In this document: piece after piece, positions 1 through 5,981 of the stretch
Layout of the letters: each line of letters opens with the position of its first letter
How positions within the stretch are numbered: the first letter of the stretch is position 1
Translations under genes and position numbers: made by a program
The notes under the pieces: generated by a model
The model's database searches: none
Told to the model about the DNA's origin: nothing
The model's input: only the letters and a program-made list of their open reading frames with translations
Assembly: GCA_903929895.1 (NCBI GenBank)
Contig: CAIYWM010000653.1
Span: forward strand, 1 to 7,808
Length of the DNA: 7,808 nucleotides
Direction of reading: 5' to 3'
Source of the DNA: an uncultured Alphaproteobacteria bacterium
GTDB taxonomy: Bacteria > Pseudomonadota > Alphaproteobacteria > Reyranellales > Reyranellaceae

Positions 1-516
1 GCCTTCCGCTTCGCCGAGCCATGGCTCGACATGATCGACGACGCGGACGGCGTCACCGTGAGGACGACCAAGGGGACGGAACGCTTCGATGCGGTCCTGC
101 TCGGCACCGGCTTCGATATCGATCTCGCGCGGCGTCCGGAACTGGGACCGTTCGCCGCCAACGCGACTTTGTGGGGCGACCGCCGCACGCCGGCGGACGC
201 CAGCGCCAACGCCGAGGCGGCACGTTATCCCTATCTCGGCCCGGGCTTCGAGCTGATCGAGAAGGTGCCGGGCCGCACACCCCACATGGATGATATCCAC
301 CTCTTCAACTGGGGCAGCATCCTGAGCCACGGCGCGCTCGCCGGGGACATTCCCGGCCTGTTCGTCGGCTCGACGCGCCTCGTGCAGTCGATTTCGCACG
401 CGCTGTTCCGCGAAGATGTCGAGACGCACGTCCAGAACATGTACGCTCAGGAAGATCCGGAGCTCGCGCCGACCGACTATTTCGTGCCGCGCGACAGACG
501 ATCCGGCACGCTCTGA
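1..516 (+). CDS. FAD/NAD(P)-dependent oxidoreductase, C-terminal part (5' end outside window)
   Basis: The reading frame is open from the first base of the window to a TGA at 514-516, giving 171 residues of a protein whose N-terminus lies to the left. Near fragment residues 30-38 an Asp followed by a hydrophobic run and Gly-Thr-Gly-Phe resembles the 'ATG'-type motif found late in the dinucleotide-binding fold of flavin-containing and Baeyer-Villiger-type monooxygenases and related FAD oxidoreductases. Further on, an acidic/aromatic stretch (HLFNWGSILSHG) and a 'PGLFVGSTRLV' segment are typical of the C-terminal FAD domain, where the product region is closed by a conserved Gly. The first GxGxxG and the NADPH site are not visible, so the exact class is uncertain. 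The GMC oxidoreductase gene begins 13 bases downstream on the same strand, suggesting co-transcription and consecutive redox steps. The frame is secure; the substrate is unknown. Confidence 0.75.
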   Translation, partial: AFRFAEPWLDMIDDADGVTVRTTKGTERFDAVLLGTGFDIDLARRPELGPFAANATLWGDRRTPADASANAEAARYPYLGPGFELIEKVPGRTPHMDDIHLFNWGSILSHGALAGDIPGLFVGSTRLVQSISHALFREDVETHVQNMYAQEDPELAPTDYFVPRDRRSGTL

Positions 517-522
517 GGGGGA
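517..522 (+). promoter_or_regulatory. Ribosome binding site of the GMC oxidoreductase
   Basis: GGGGGA directly follows the stop codon of the upstream oxidoreductase and sits 7 bases before the ATG at 530. It decides in favour of this start over the upstream in-frame ATG at 416. Confidence 0.6.
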
Positions 523-529
523 ACGAAAC

Positions 530-2122
530 ATGCAGGCGGACTATGTCGTCGTCGGCGCGGGATCGGCCGGCTGCACGGTCGCGGCGCGCCTCAGCGAGAC
601 CGGCGCCTCGGTGATCCTGCTGGAGGCTGGCCCCAGCGACTGGCATCCCATGATCCACATCCCGGCCGGTATCCGCTCGCTGATCCGCAATCCGCTGGTG
701 AACTGGAACTACACGACCGAGCCGGAGAAGGGTTCGGGCGATCGCCGCATCGAGTGGCCGCGCGGCCGCACCCTGGGCGGCTCGAGCTCGATCAACGGCA
801 TGCTCTATGTGCGCGGTGCGCCGGCCGACTTCGACAACTGGGCGCAGATGGGCTGCCGCGGCTGGAGCTACGACGACGTGCTGCCCTACTTCATGAAGTC
901 CGAGCAGTACGTGCAGGGCGGCGACAAGGAGGTGCGCGGCCAGGACGGCCCCCTCAAGGTCGAGGACTATCGCACCATCCTGCCGCTCACCCATCGCTTC
1001 GTCGAAGGCGCGCAGCAGGCCGGCTTCCCGTTCAATCCCGACCTCAACGGCAAGACGCGACACGGCGTCGGCTACTCGCAGATGACACGTCGCGGCCGCT
1101 GGCGCGGCTCGACGGCGCAGACCTATCTCCGCGAGGCGCGCAGCCGCCCCAACCTGCGGGTCGAGACGAACGCCCAGGGCGGCAAGCTGATCTTCGAGGG
1201 CAAGCGCTGCGTCGGCGTCACCTTCCAGCGCGGCGGCAAGCTCACCGAGGTGCGGGCCAGGCGCGAGGTCATCGTCTCGGGCGGCGCCGTCAACTCACCG
1301 CACATCCTGCAGATTTCCGGCATCGGGCCGGCCGCGCACCTGCAGTCGCTCGGCATTCCGGTCGTGCACGACCTGCCCGGCGTCGGCGCCAACCTGATCG
1401 ACCACTATGTCGTGCGCGTCGTGCATCGCGTTAAGGGTGTCGAAACGGTCAACGAGGTCTCGCGCTTCCCGCGCGTGCTGCCGGAGATCCTGCGCTTCGC
1501 CTTCACCGGCCGCGGCGCCCTCACCTTCGGCGTGACTACGGCGCAGGTCTTCTGCGACAGCCGCGAGGGGCTGGCCTCGCCCGACCTGCAGCTGCTGTTC
1601 ACGCCTGGCAGCTCGCACCCGCTGAAGTTCGGGCAACTCGACGAACTGCCCGGCATGAGTTGCGTCGTCTGCGTCGTGAAGCCCGACAGCCGCGGCACCA
1701 TCATGGCGGCCTCGTCCGATCCCTTCGCGCGGCCGCACATCAAGCCGAACTATCTCACCACGCATACCGACGAGCTGGCGCTGCTGGGCGGCTTTCGGCA
1801 CACTCGCCGGATCTTCGCGGCGGCGGCGCTCTCCCAGCACAGTGAAGGAGAGATCCAGCCTGGTCCCGACGTGAAGACCGATGCCGACCTGCTGGCCTAT
1901 GCCCGCCGCGCCGGCAACACGCTCTATCACCCGGTCGGCACCTGCAAGATGGGCGAGGACCCGCGCGCCGTCGTCGATTCGCGCCTGCGCGTGAACGGCA
2001 TCCAGGGCCTCCGGGTCATCGACGCCTCTGTGATGCCGACGCTGACGACCGGCAACACCAATGCGCCCACCATCATGATCGGCGAGAAGGGCGCGGCGAT
2101 GATCCGCGAGGACGCCCGCTGA
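530..2122 (+). CDS. GMC-family FAD-dependent alcohol/choline-type oxidoreductase
   Basis: A complete 530-residue protein, the usual length for bacterial choline dehydrogenase (BetA)/alcohol dehydrogenase relatives. Such enzymes oxidise an alcohol to an aldehyde using bound FAD. Visible motifs are the N-terminal FAD-binding GAGSAG (residues 9-14) with the ribose-binding Glu near 32 (LLEAG), the GMC signature 1 region GRTLGGSSSINGMLYVRG (79-96), and signature 2 around residues 250-265 (SGGAVNSPHILQISG). The catalytic His is at 467 (LYHPVGTCKMG), and an Asn at 509 (GNTNAPT) takes the second catalytic position, as in BetA and choline oxidase. The ATG at 530 is chosen because GGGGGA lies 7 bases upstream and the FAD motif starts at once. 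An in-frame ATG at 416 would run through the preceding gene and add a non-family tail. No signal peptide is visible, so it is probably cytoplasmic. The family is certain; the substrate, including choline, is not. Confidence 0.95.
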   Translation: MQADYVVVGAGSAGCTVAARLSETGASVILLEAGPSDWHPMIHIPAGIRSLIRNPLVNWNYTTEPEKGSGDRRIEWPRGRTLGGSSSINGMLYVRGAPADFDNWAQMGCRGWSYDDVLPYFMKSEQYVQGGDKEVRGQDGPLKVEDYRTILPLTHRFVEGAQQAGFPFNPDLNGKTRHGVGYSQMTRRGRWRGSTAQTYLREARSRPNLRVETNAQGGKLIFEGKRCVGVTFQRGGKLTEVRARREVIVSGGAVNSPHILQISGIGPAAHLQSLGIPVVHDLPGVGANLIDHYVVRVVHRVKGVETVNEVSRFPRVLPEILRFAFTGRGALTFGVTTAQVFCDSREGLASPDLQLLFTPGSSHPLKFGQLDELPGMSCVVCVVKPDSRGTIMAASSDPFARPHIKPNYLTTHTDELALLGGFRHTRRIFAAAALSQHSEGEIQPGPDVKTDADLLAYARRAGNTLYHPVGTCKMGEDPRAVVDSRLRVNGIQGLRVIDASVMPTLTTGNTNAPTIMIGEKGAAMIREDAR

Positions 2123-2127
2123 GACCA

Positions 2128-2165
2128 TCACGGGAGCGGGCAACTGGAGTTGCGCGCTCCCATGA
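2128..2165. terminator. Imperfect palindrome between convergent genes, likely bidirectional terminator
   Basis: The 45-base gap between the GMC gene and the convergent AapJ-like gene is mostly one inverted repeat. The core arms are GGGAGCG (2132-2138) and CGCTCCC (2155-2161). After one G-G mismatch, an inner stem GCAAC/GTTGC (2140-2144 with 2149-2153) closes on a TGGA loop. Outside the core, TCA/TGA (2128-2130 with 2163-2165) also pair across one mismatch. No T-run follows on either strand, so it is not a textbook intrinsic terminator. Its location and symmetry still suggest that it ends or protects both transcripts. Confidence 0.55.
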
Positions 2166-2167
2166 GG

Positions 2168-3193
2168 TCAGCGGATCGGCGGGGCGTATTGCAGCCCGCC
2201 CTGGGTCCACAGCGCGTTCTGTCCGCGCGGGATCTTGAGAAGCGAGCCCGCGCCGACGTTGCGGTCGAAGCTCTCGCCGTAGTTCCCGACCTGCTTGACG
2301 ATGTTGTAGACCCACTTCTCGTCGACCCCGAGCGCCTTGCCCATGCCCGGCGTGACGCCGAGGATGCGCTTGATCGCAGGATTGTCGCTCTTCAGCATCT
2401 CGTCGACGTTCTTCGAGGTAATGCCGTACTCCTCCGCTTCCAGCATCGCATACTGGGTCCAGCGCACGATGTCCTCGAACTGGTTGTCGCCATGGCGCAC
2501 GACGGGGCCCAGCGGCTCCTTCGAGATGACCTCCGGCAGGACGACGTAGTCGTCGGGATTGGGCGCGTTGGCGATACGCGTCGCATAGAGGCGGGCCTGG
2601 TCGCCGGAATAGGCGTCGCAGCGGCCGTTGAAGAAGGCGCTGCGGCTTTGATCGGGATCCTCGAACAGCACCGGCTTGAAGCTCATCTTGTTGGTGCGGA
2701 AATAGTCGGCGATGTTGAGTTCGGACGTGCTGCCGGTCAGCACACAGATCGAGGCGCCGTTCAGTTCCTTGGCGCTCTTCACGCCGAGCTTTTTCGGCAC
2801 CATGAAGCCCTGGCCGTCATAGTAGGTGACGCCCACGAAATCGAGGCCGAGCGCGGTGTCGCGCGTCAGGGTCCAGGTCGAGTTGTTCGACAGCATGTCG
2901 ACTTCGCCCGCCTGCAGCGCCGTGAAGCGCTGCTGGCCCGACAGCGGCACGTACTTCACCTTTTCGGACTCGCCGAACAACGCGGCGGAGACGGCGCGGC
3001 AGATGTCGACATTCATGCCGGTCCACTTGCCCTGGTTGTCGACCACCATGAAGCCGGCGATTCCGCCCACCGCCACGCCGCACACGAGCTGGCCGCGCGC
3101 CCTGACGGCATCGAGGTCCTTGCCGGCCATGGCTTGGCCCGTCGGGAGGATCAGGGTCGCACCGAGCGCCATCACCGCAAACATCTTCTTCAT
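2168..3193 (-). CDS. AapJ/BztA-like amino-acid ABC transporter substrate-binding protein
   Basis: A 341-residue periplasmic solute-binding protein closely resembling AapJ/BztA, the general L-amino-acid-binding components of the Aap/Bzt ABC importers. The mature part carries family-typical blocks: RGQLVCGV, WTGMNVDICRAVSAALFG, PLSGQQRFTALQAGEVDML, TRDTALGLDFVGVTYYDGQG, VISKEPLGPVVRHGDNQ, and near the C-terminus VYNIVKQVGNYGESFDRN followed by GGLQYAPPIR. A signal peptide is visible: MKK, a hydrophobic core to about residue 16, and probable cleavage after Ala-Met-Ala at 23. The start at 3193 has AAGGAG 7 bases upstream; an in-frame ATG at 3223 would overlap the preceding gene and spoil the signal peptide. 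It follows the TctC-like gene by 26 bases on the same strand. The usual aapQMP permease and ATPase genes are absent, so it may use a transporter encoded elsewhere or act in sensing. The exact ligand is not known. Confidence 0.93.
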   Translation of the reverse strand: MKKMFAVMALGATLILPTGQAMAGKDLDAVRARGQLVCGVAVGGIAGFMVVDNQGKWTGMNVDICRAVSAALFGESEKVKYVPLSGQQRFTALQAGEVDMLSNNSTWTLTRDTALGLDFVGVTYYDGQGFMVPKKLGVKSAKELNGASICVLTGSTSELNIADYFRTNKMSFKPVLFEDPDQSRSAFFNGRCDAYSGDQARLYATRIANAPNPDDYVVLPEVISKEPLGPVVRHGDNQFEDIVRWTQYAMLEAEEYGITSKNVDEMLKSDNPAIKRILGVTPGMGKALGVDEKWVYNIVKQVGNYGESFDRNVGAGSLLKIPRGQNALWTQGGLQYAPPIR

Positions 3194-3200
3194 CGAATGT

Positions 3201-3206
3201 CTCCTT
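3201..3206 (-). promoter_or_regulatory. Ribosome binding site of the AapJ-like gene
   Basis: Read on the minus strand, AAGGAG within AGAAGGAGA lies 7 bases before the ATG at 3193, inside the 26-base gap after the TctC-like gene. It selects the MKKMFAV start over an upstream in-frame ATG at 3223. Confidence 0.65.
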
Positions 3207-3219
3207 CTGGCCGCTCCGG

Positions 3220-4197
3220 TCACTCGACCTTGGCGCCCACCGTCTTCACCACGTCAGCCCACTTGGCGCGGTCGCGCGTGACTGTGGCCTGGAACTGCTC
3301 GATCGTCTCGTAGCGTGGCGTATTGCCGAGCTCGACCAGCTTCTTCTGGACGTCGGGATCGGACAGCGCCGCCTTGACCGCCAGGTTCATCTTCTGTGCG
3401 ATTGCCGGATCGAGGCCCTTGGGGGCAAAGAGGCCAAACCAGGTGTAGCTCTCAAAGCCCGGCAGGCCCGCCTCGTCAATCGTCGGCACGTCGGGGATGG
3501 CCGGCACGCGCTTCTTGGTCGAGACCCCCAGCAGCTTCATCTTGCCTGCCGCCGCCTGCGGCATCGCGATCTGGACCTGGGCGAAGATGCAGCAGGTGTC
3601 GCCGTTCAGCACCGACTGGATGGCGTCGGGCGAGCCCTTGTAGGGCACGTGCACCATGTCGAGGCCGGCCTTGGCCGTGAACTCGGCAAAGGCCAGGTGC
3701 GTGCCGGCGCCGTTGCCGGTCGAGGCGTAATTGTACTTGCCGGGCGCAGCCTTCACCTTGGCGATGAAATCCTTCACTTCACTGGCGTCGATCGCCTTGG
3801 GATTGATCGCCAGCACGTTCGACACGTCGACCAGGGTCGAGATCGGCGTGAAGTCCTTTTCGACGTCGAACGGAAGCTTGCTGTAGAGCGCGGCATTGAT
3901 GCCGTGCGTGCCGGCCGTCCCCAGCAGGAAGGTGTAGCCGTCGGGCCTGGCCTTCGCGACGAACTCGGACGCCACGTTGCCGCCGGCGCCTGACTTGTAG
4001 TCGATCACGATGCGCTGGCCGAGGCTCTTGTCGAGCAGGGGCTGCAGGATACGGGCGACCACGTCCGTCCCGGAACCCGGCGGGAAGCCCATGACGATGG
4101 TGATGGGCCGGGCCGGCCACTCCTGTGCCGCCGCCGGAAAAACGGCGGATGCCGCATAGAGAAAAAGCGCCGTAGCGCCGAGCAGGATTCTGCGCAC
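3220..4197 (-). CDS. Bug/TctC-family tripartite tricarboxylate transporter substrate-binding protein
   Basis: A 325-residue extracytoplasmic binding protein of the Bug (TctC) family, which captures small carboxylates or other organic ligands for TctAB-type permeases. The signal peptide has an Arg-Arg start, a hydrophobic core and probable cleavage after Ala24 (PAAA|QEWP). The mature protein begins with the family hallmark WPARPITIVMGFPPGSGTD (27-45), followed by VIDYKSGAGGNVASEFVAKARPDGYT (64-89), a VPYKGSPDAIQSVLNGD ligand-loop region and the late LPGFESYTWFGLFAPKG block. The start is a GTG at 4195-4197 with AAGGAG 6 bases upstream. It is the first gene of a two-gene minus-strand unit with the AapJ-like gene. 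No tctA or tctB is in the window, as is common for Bug proteins, which are often encoded away from permeases. Family certain; ligand unknown. Confidence 0.94.
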   Translation of the reverse strand: MRRILLGATALFLYAASAVFPAAAQEWPARPITIVMGFPPGSGTDVVARILQPLLDKSLGQRIVIDYKSGAGGNVASEFVAKARPDGYTFLLGTAGTHGINAALYSKLPFDVEKDFTPISTLVDVSNVLAINPKAIDASEVKDFIAKVKAAPGKYNYASTGNGAGTHLAFAEFTAKAGLDMVHVPYKGSPDAIQSVLNGDTCCIFAQVQIAMPQAAAGKMKLLGVSTKKRVPAIPDVPTIDEAGLPGFESYTWFGLFAPKGLDPAIAQKMNLAVKAALSDPDVQKKLVELGNTPRYETIEQFQATVTRDRAKWADVVKTVGAKVE

Positions 4198-4250
4198 TGT
4201 GATCTCCTTAAAATTCGCTACGATGCTGATGCAAGAAACGGGGAAATGAC
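4198..4250. promoter_or_regulatory. Divergent intergenic region between binding-protein operon and acyl-CoA dehydrogenase operon
   Basis: These 53 bases separate two divergently transcribed units and should hold, or lie close to, promoters for both. The stretch is more AT-rich than its surroundings (AAAATTCGCTACGAT). TACGAT at 4219-4224 resembles a plus-strand -10 element, but I see no good -35 match 16-18 bases upstream, so no promoter is assigned. GGGGA at 4240-4244 is the probable ribosome binding site of the acyl-CoA dehydrogenase. No clear operator palindrome is visible. Confidence 0.35.
4204..4209 (-). promoter_or_regulatory. Ribosome binding site supporting a GTG start
   Basis: Read on the minus strand, AAGGAG lies 6 bases before the GTG at 4197-4195. 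This supports the non-ATG start of the TctC-like gene, which also gives a proper Arg-Arg signal peptide N-terminus. Confidence 0.65.
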
Positions 4251-5414
4251 ATGGGTTACATGACCGACGAGCGCCGCATGATCCAGGAGACGGCGCGCGC
4301 CTTCGTCATGAAGGAAGTGCTGCCGGTCGCAAACAAGCTCGATCCGGAGAAGGGCGACATCCCGCCGGAGCTGATCCAGAAGCTGGCCGACATGGGGTAT
4401 TTCGGCATCGTCATCCCCGAAGAGTATGGTGGCCTGGGCCTCGGCGTCTTCGAATATTGCCTGATCACCGAGGAACTGGCGCGCGGCTGGATGAGCGTGG
4501 CCTCGATCATCGCCCGCGGCAATGGCCTCAGCGCCGGCCGCGGCATGACCGACGCCCAGCGGGCCGTCTTCCTGCCCCGCGCTGCCCGCGGCGAATTCCT
4601 GGGGGCCGCGGCCATGTCGGAGCCCAATGTCGGCTCCGACCTCGGCAGCATTGCCTGCCGCGCGCGCCGGGACGGCGACGATTGGGTGATCACCGGCAAC
4701 AAGTACTGGTGCACCTTCGCCGACGGCGCCGACTACATCATGCTGGTGGCCCGCACCTCCGACGCGCCGGATCCCAAGCGCAAGCATGTCGGTCTCTCCT
4801 CGTTCCTGATCGAGAAGCCCCGCGGCACGCTGCCGCCGGGCGTGAAGGGCGCGCCGATTCCCAAGATCGGCTATTTCGGCTGGAAGACCTGGGAACTGGC
4901 CTTCGACGAATGCCGGCTGCCCGGCTCGGCGCTGATCGGCGAGGAAGGCCGCGCCTTCTATTACATCTCGGCCGGGCTCGAGCGCGCCCGGGCGCACACG
5001 GCGGCCCGCGCCATCGGCCTCGCCCGCGGTGCCCTGGAGGACGCCACCGCCTATGCGCAGGAGCGCCGCCAGTTCGGCCAGGCGATCGGCGACTTTCAGA
5101 ACACACGCTTCCGCCTTGCCCGCATGGCCACCGAGATCGAGGCGTCGCGCCAGCTCATGTATTTCGTCTGCGACGAGATCGACCAGAAGCGGCGCTGCGA
5201 CAAGGAAGCGGCGATGGTGAAGTTCCACGCTTCCGAAATGGCCGAGAAGGTCACCTCCGAGGCACTGCAGGTGTTCGGCGGCGCCGGCTACACCACGCTC
5301 CATGCCGTGGAACGCTACTGGCGCGATGCCCGTCTCACCAAGATCTTCGAGGGTACCTCGGAGATCCAGCAGCGCATCATCTCCGATCATCTGCTCGGCA
5401 AGCAGAAGGCCTGA
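4251..5414 (+). CDS. Acyl-CoA dehydrogenase (FAD-dependent)
   Basis: A complete 387-residue protein of standard acyl-CoA dehydrogenase length. The family introduces an alpha,beta double bond into acyl-CoA thioesters and passes electrons to electron-transfer flavoprotein. Domain order is an N-terminal helical part (about 1-115), the middle beta domain with signature 1 AMSEPNVGSDLGS (121-133) and GNKYWCTFADGADY, then the C-terminal helical domain with RRQFGQAIGDFQ and signature 2 QVFGGAGYTT. The catalytic base is probably Glu367 in IFEGTSEIQ, the position used by medium- and short-chain enzymes. The IGYFGWKTWELAFDECRLP segment before the C-terminal domain is a family variant. Start: the ATG at 4251 has GGGGA 6 bases upstream; an in-frame ATG at 4260 is a possible alternative costing three residues. 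The DUF3237 gene begins one base after the stop. Chain length or branched specificity cannot be told. Confidence 0.95.
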   Translation: MGYMTDERRMIQETARAFVMKEVLPVANKLDPEKGDIPPELIQKLADMGYFGIVIPEEYGGLGLGVFEYCLITEELARGWMSVASIIARGNGLSAGRGMTDAQRAVFLPRAARGEFLGAAAMSEPNVGSDLGSIACRARRDGDDWVITGNKYWCTFADGADYIMLVARTSDAPDPKRKHVGLSSFLIEKPRGTLPPGVKGAPIPKIGYFGWKTWELAFDECRLPGSALIGEEGRAFYYISAGLERARAHTAARAIGLARGALEDATAYAQERRQFGQAIGDFQNTRFRLARMATEIEASRQLMYFVCDEIDQKRRCDKEAAMVKFHASEMAEKVTSEALQVFGGAGYTTLHAVERYWRDARLTKIFEGTSEIQQRIISDHLLGKQKA

Positions 5415-5415
5415 C

Positions 5416-5895
5416 ATGGAAGTCGATACCTTCATCGAAACCGCACCCGCGCTGCGCTTCGCCTTCTCCATCAAGGCCAGGGTCGGGCCCGTGCAGGATC
5501 TCGGCCAGACCGCGCGCGGCCATCGCCGCATCATCGACATCCTGGGCGGCGAGGTGGGCGGCCCCCGGCTGGAGGGTGAGATCCTGCCGGGCGGCGCGGA
5601 CTGGCAGATCGTGCGACCCGACGGCACGATCGAGGTCGTTGCGCGCTACACCATCCGCAGCGGCGGCGGCGCCCTGATCTACGTCCAGAACGACGGCTTG
5701 CGCGTCGCGAGCCCGGAGATCCTGGAGCGCATGTCCAGGGGCGAGCTGCTGCCGCCCGGCAGCTACCACTTCCGCACGGCGCCGCGTTTCGAGACATCGG
5801 AGCCGACGCTCAAGTGGCTGGAGCGCGCGACTTTTGTCGGGGTCGCCACCCGCGCGCCGGACCGTATCGCGATCGGCTTCCACGAGGTCCTGTAA
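5416..5895 (+). CDS. DUF3237 (UPF0311) family protein
   Basis: A 159-residue protein matching DUF3237, a family of small, mostly beta-strand proteins of unknown biochemical role. Typical blocks are GGEVGGPRLEGEILPGGADW followed by QIVRPDGTIEVVARYTI, then YHFRTAPRFET, LKWLERATFVGVATR and a closing IAIGFHEV. There is no signal peptide or membrane segment, so it is probably cytoplasmic. The ATG at 5416 is one base after the acyl-CoA dehydrogenase stop, and AGAAGG at 5404-5409, inside the end of that gene, lies 6 bases upstream. This points to translational coupling. An in-frame ATG at 5302 lies inside the dehydrogenase gene and gives non-family sequence, so I reject it. The tight link suggests a role on the same acyl-CoA pathway, for example on a product or ligand, but that is inference. 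Confidence 0.88.
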   Translation: MEVDTFIETAPALRFAFSIKARVGPVQDLGQTARGHRRIIDILGGEVGGPRLEGEILPGGADWQIVRPDGTIEVVARYTIRSGGGALIYVQNDGLRVASPEILERMSRGELLPPGSYHFRTAPRFETSEPTLKWLERATFVGVATRAPDRIAIGFHEVL

Positions 5896-5928
5896 ACAGG
5901 AGAGACCTTCTATCGACTGCCAGCCGGC

Positions 5929-5964
5929 AATCTTTAGAGAGAAGATTTCTCCGCGCCGCCGCGG
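5929..5964. terminator. Weak hairpins in convergent spacer, possible terminator
   Basis: The 86-base spacer 5896-5981 between the DUF3237 gene and the convergent ABC transporter gene contains AATCTT/AAGATT (5929-5934 with 5942-5947, 7-base loop), an overlapping alternative GAGAA/TTCTC (5939-5943 with 5947-5951), and CCGCG/CGCGG (5951-5955 with 5960-5964, 4-base loop). None is followed by a T-run on either strand. Position favours termination here, but the structures are short and could be chance in GC-rich DNA. Confidence 0.25.
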
Positions 5965-5981
5965 GCCTCACAAAAGGCGGT

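Noticed and set aside
416..529. Upstream in-frame ATG at 416 as start of the GMC protein
   Set aside because: It would overlap the previous gene by about 100 bases and add a 38-residue tail unlike the family. The ATG at 530 has a good ribosome binding site.
1295..2143. A 282-codon minus-strand open frame opposite the GMC gene end
   Set aside because: It overlaps conserved GMC motifs including the catalytic His, has no ribosome binding site I can see, and shows antisense-type composition.
2150..3313. A 387-codon open frame on the plus strand, opposite the AapJ-like gene
   Set aside because: The minus-strand product matches AapJ along its whole length. The plus-strand product is rich in His, Arg, Asp and Ala with no family motif, a normal antisense shadow.
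4218..5627. A 469-codon open frame on the minus strand, opposite the acyl-CoA dehydrogenase
   Set aside because: It is the mirror of a clearly conserved gene in GC-rich DNA, where the antisense frame in register with third-position G/C lacks stops. Its product has low complexity and no recognisable motif.
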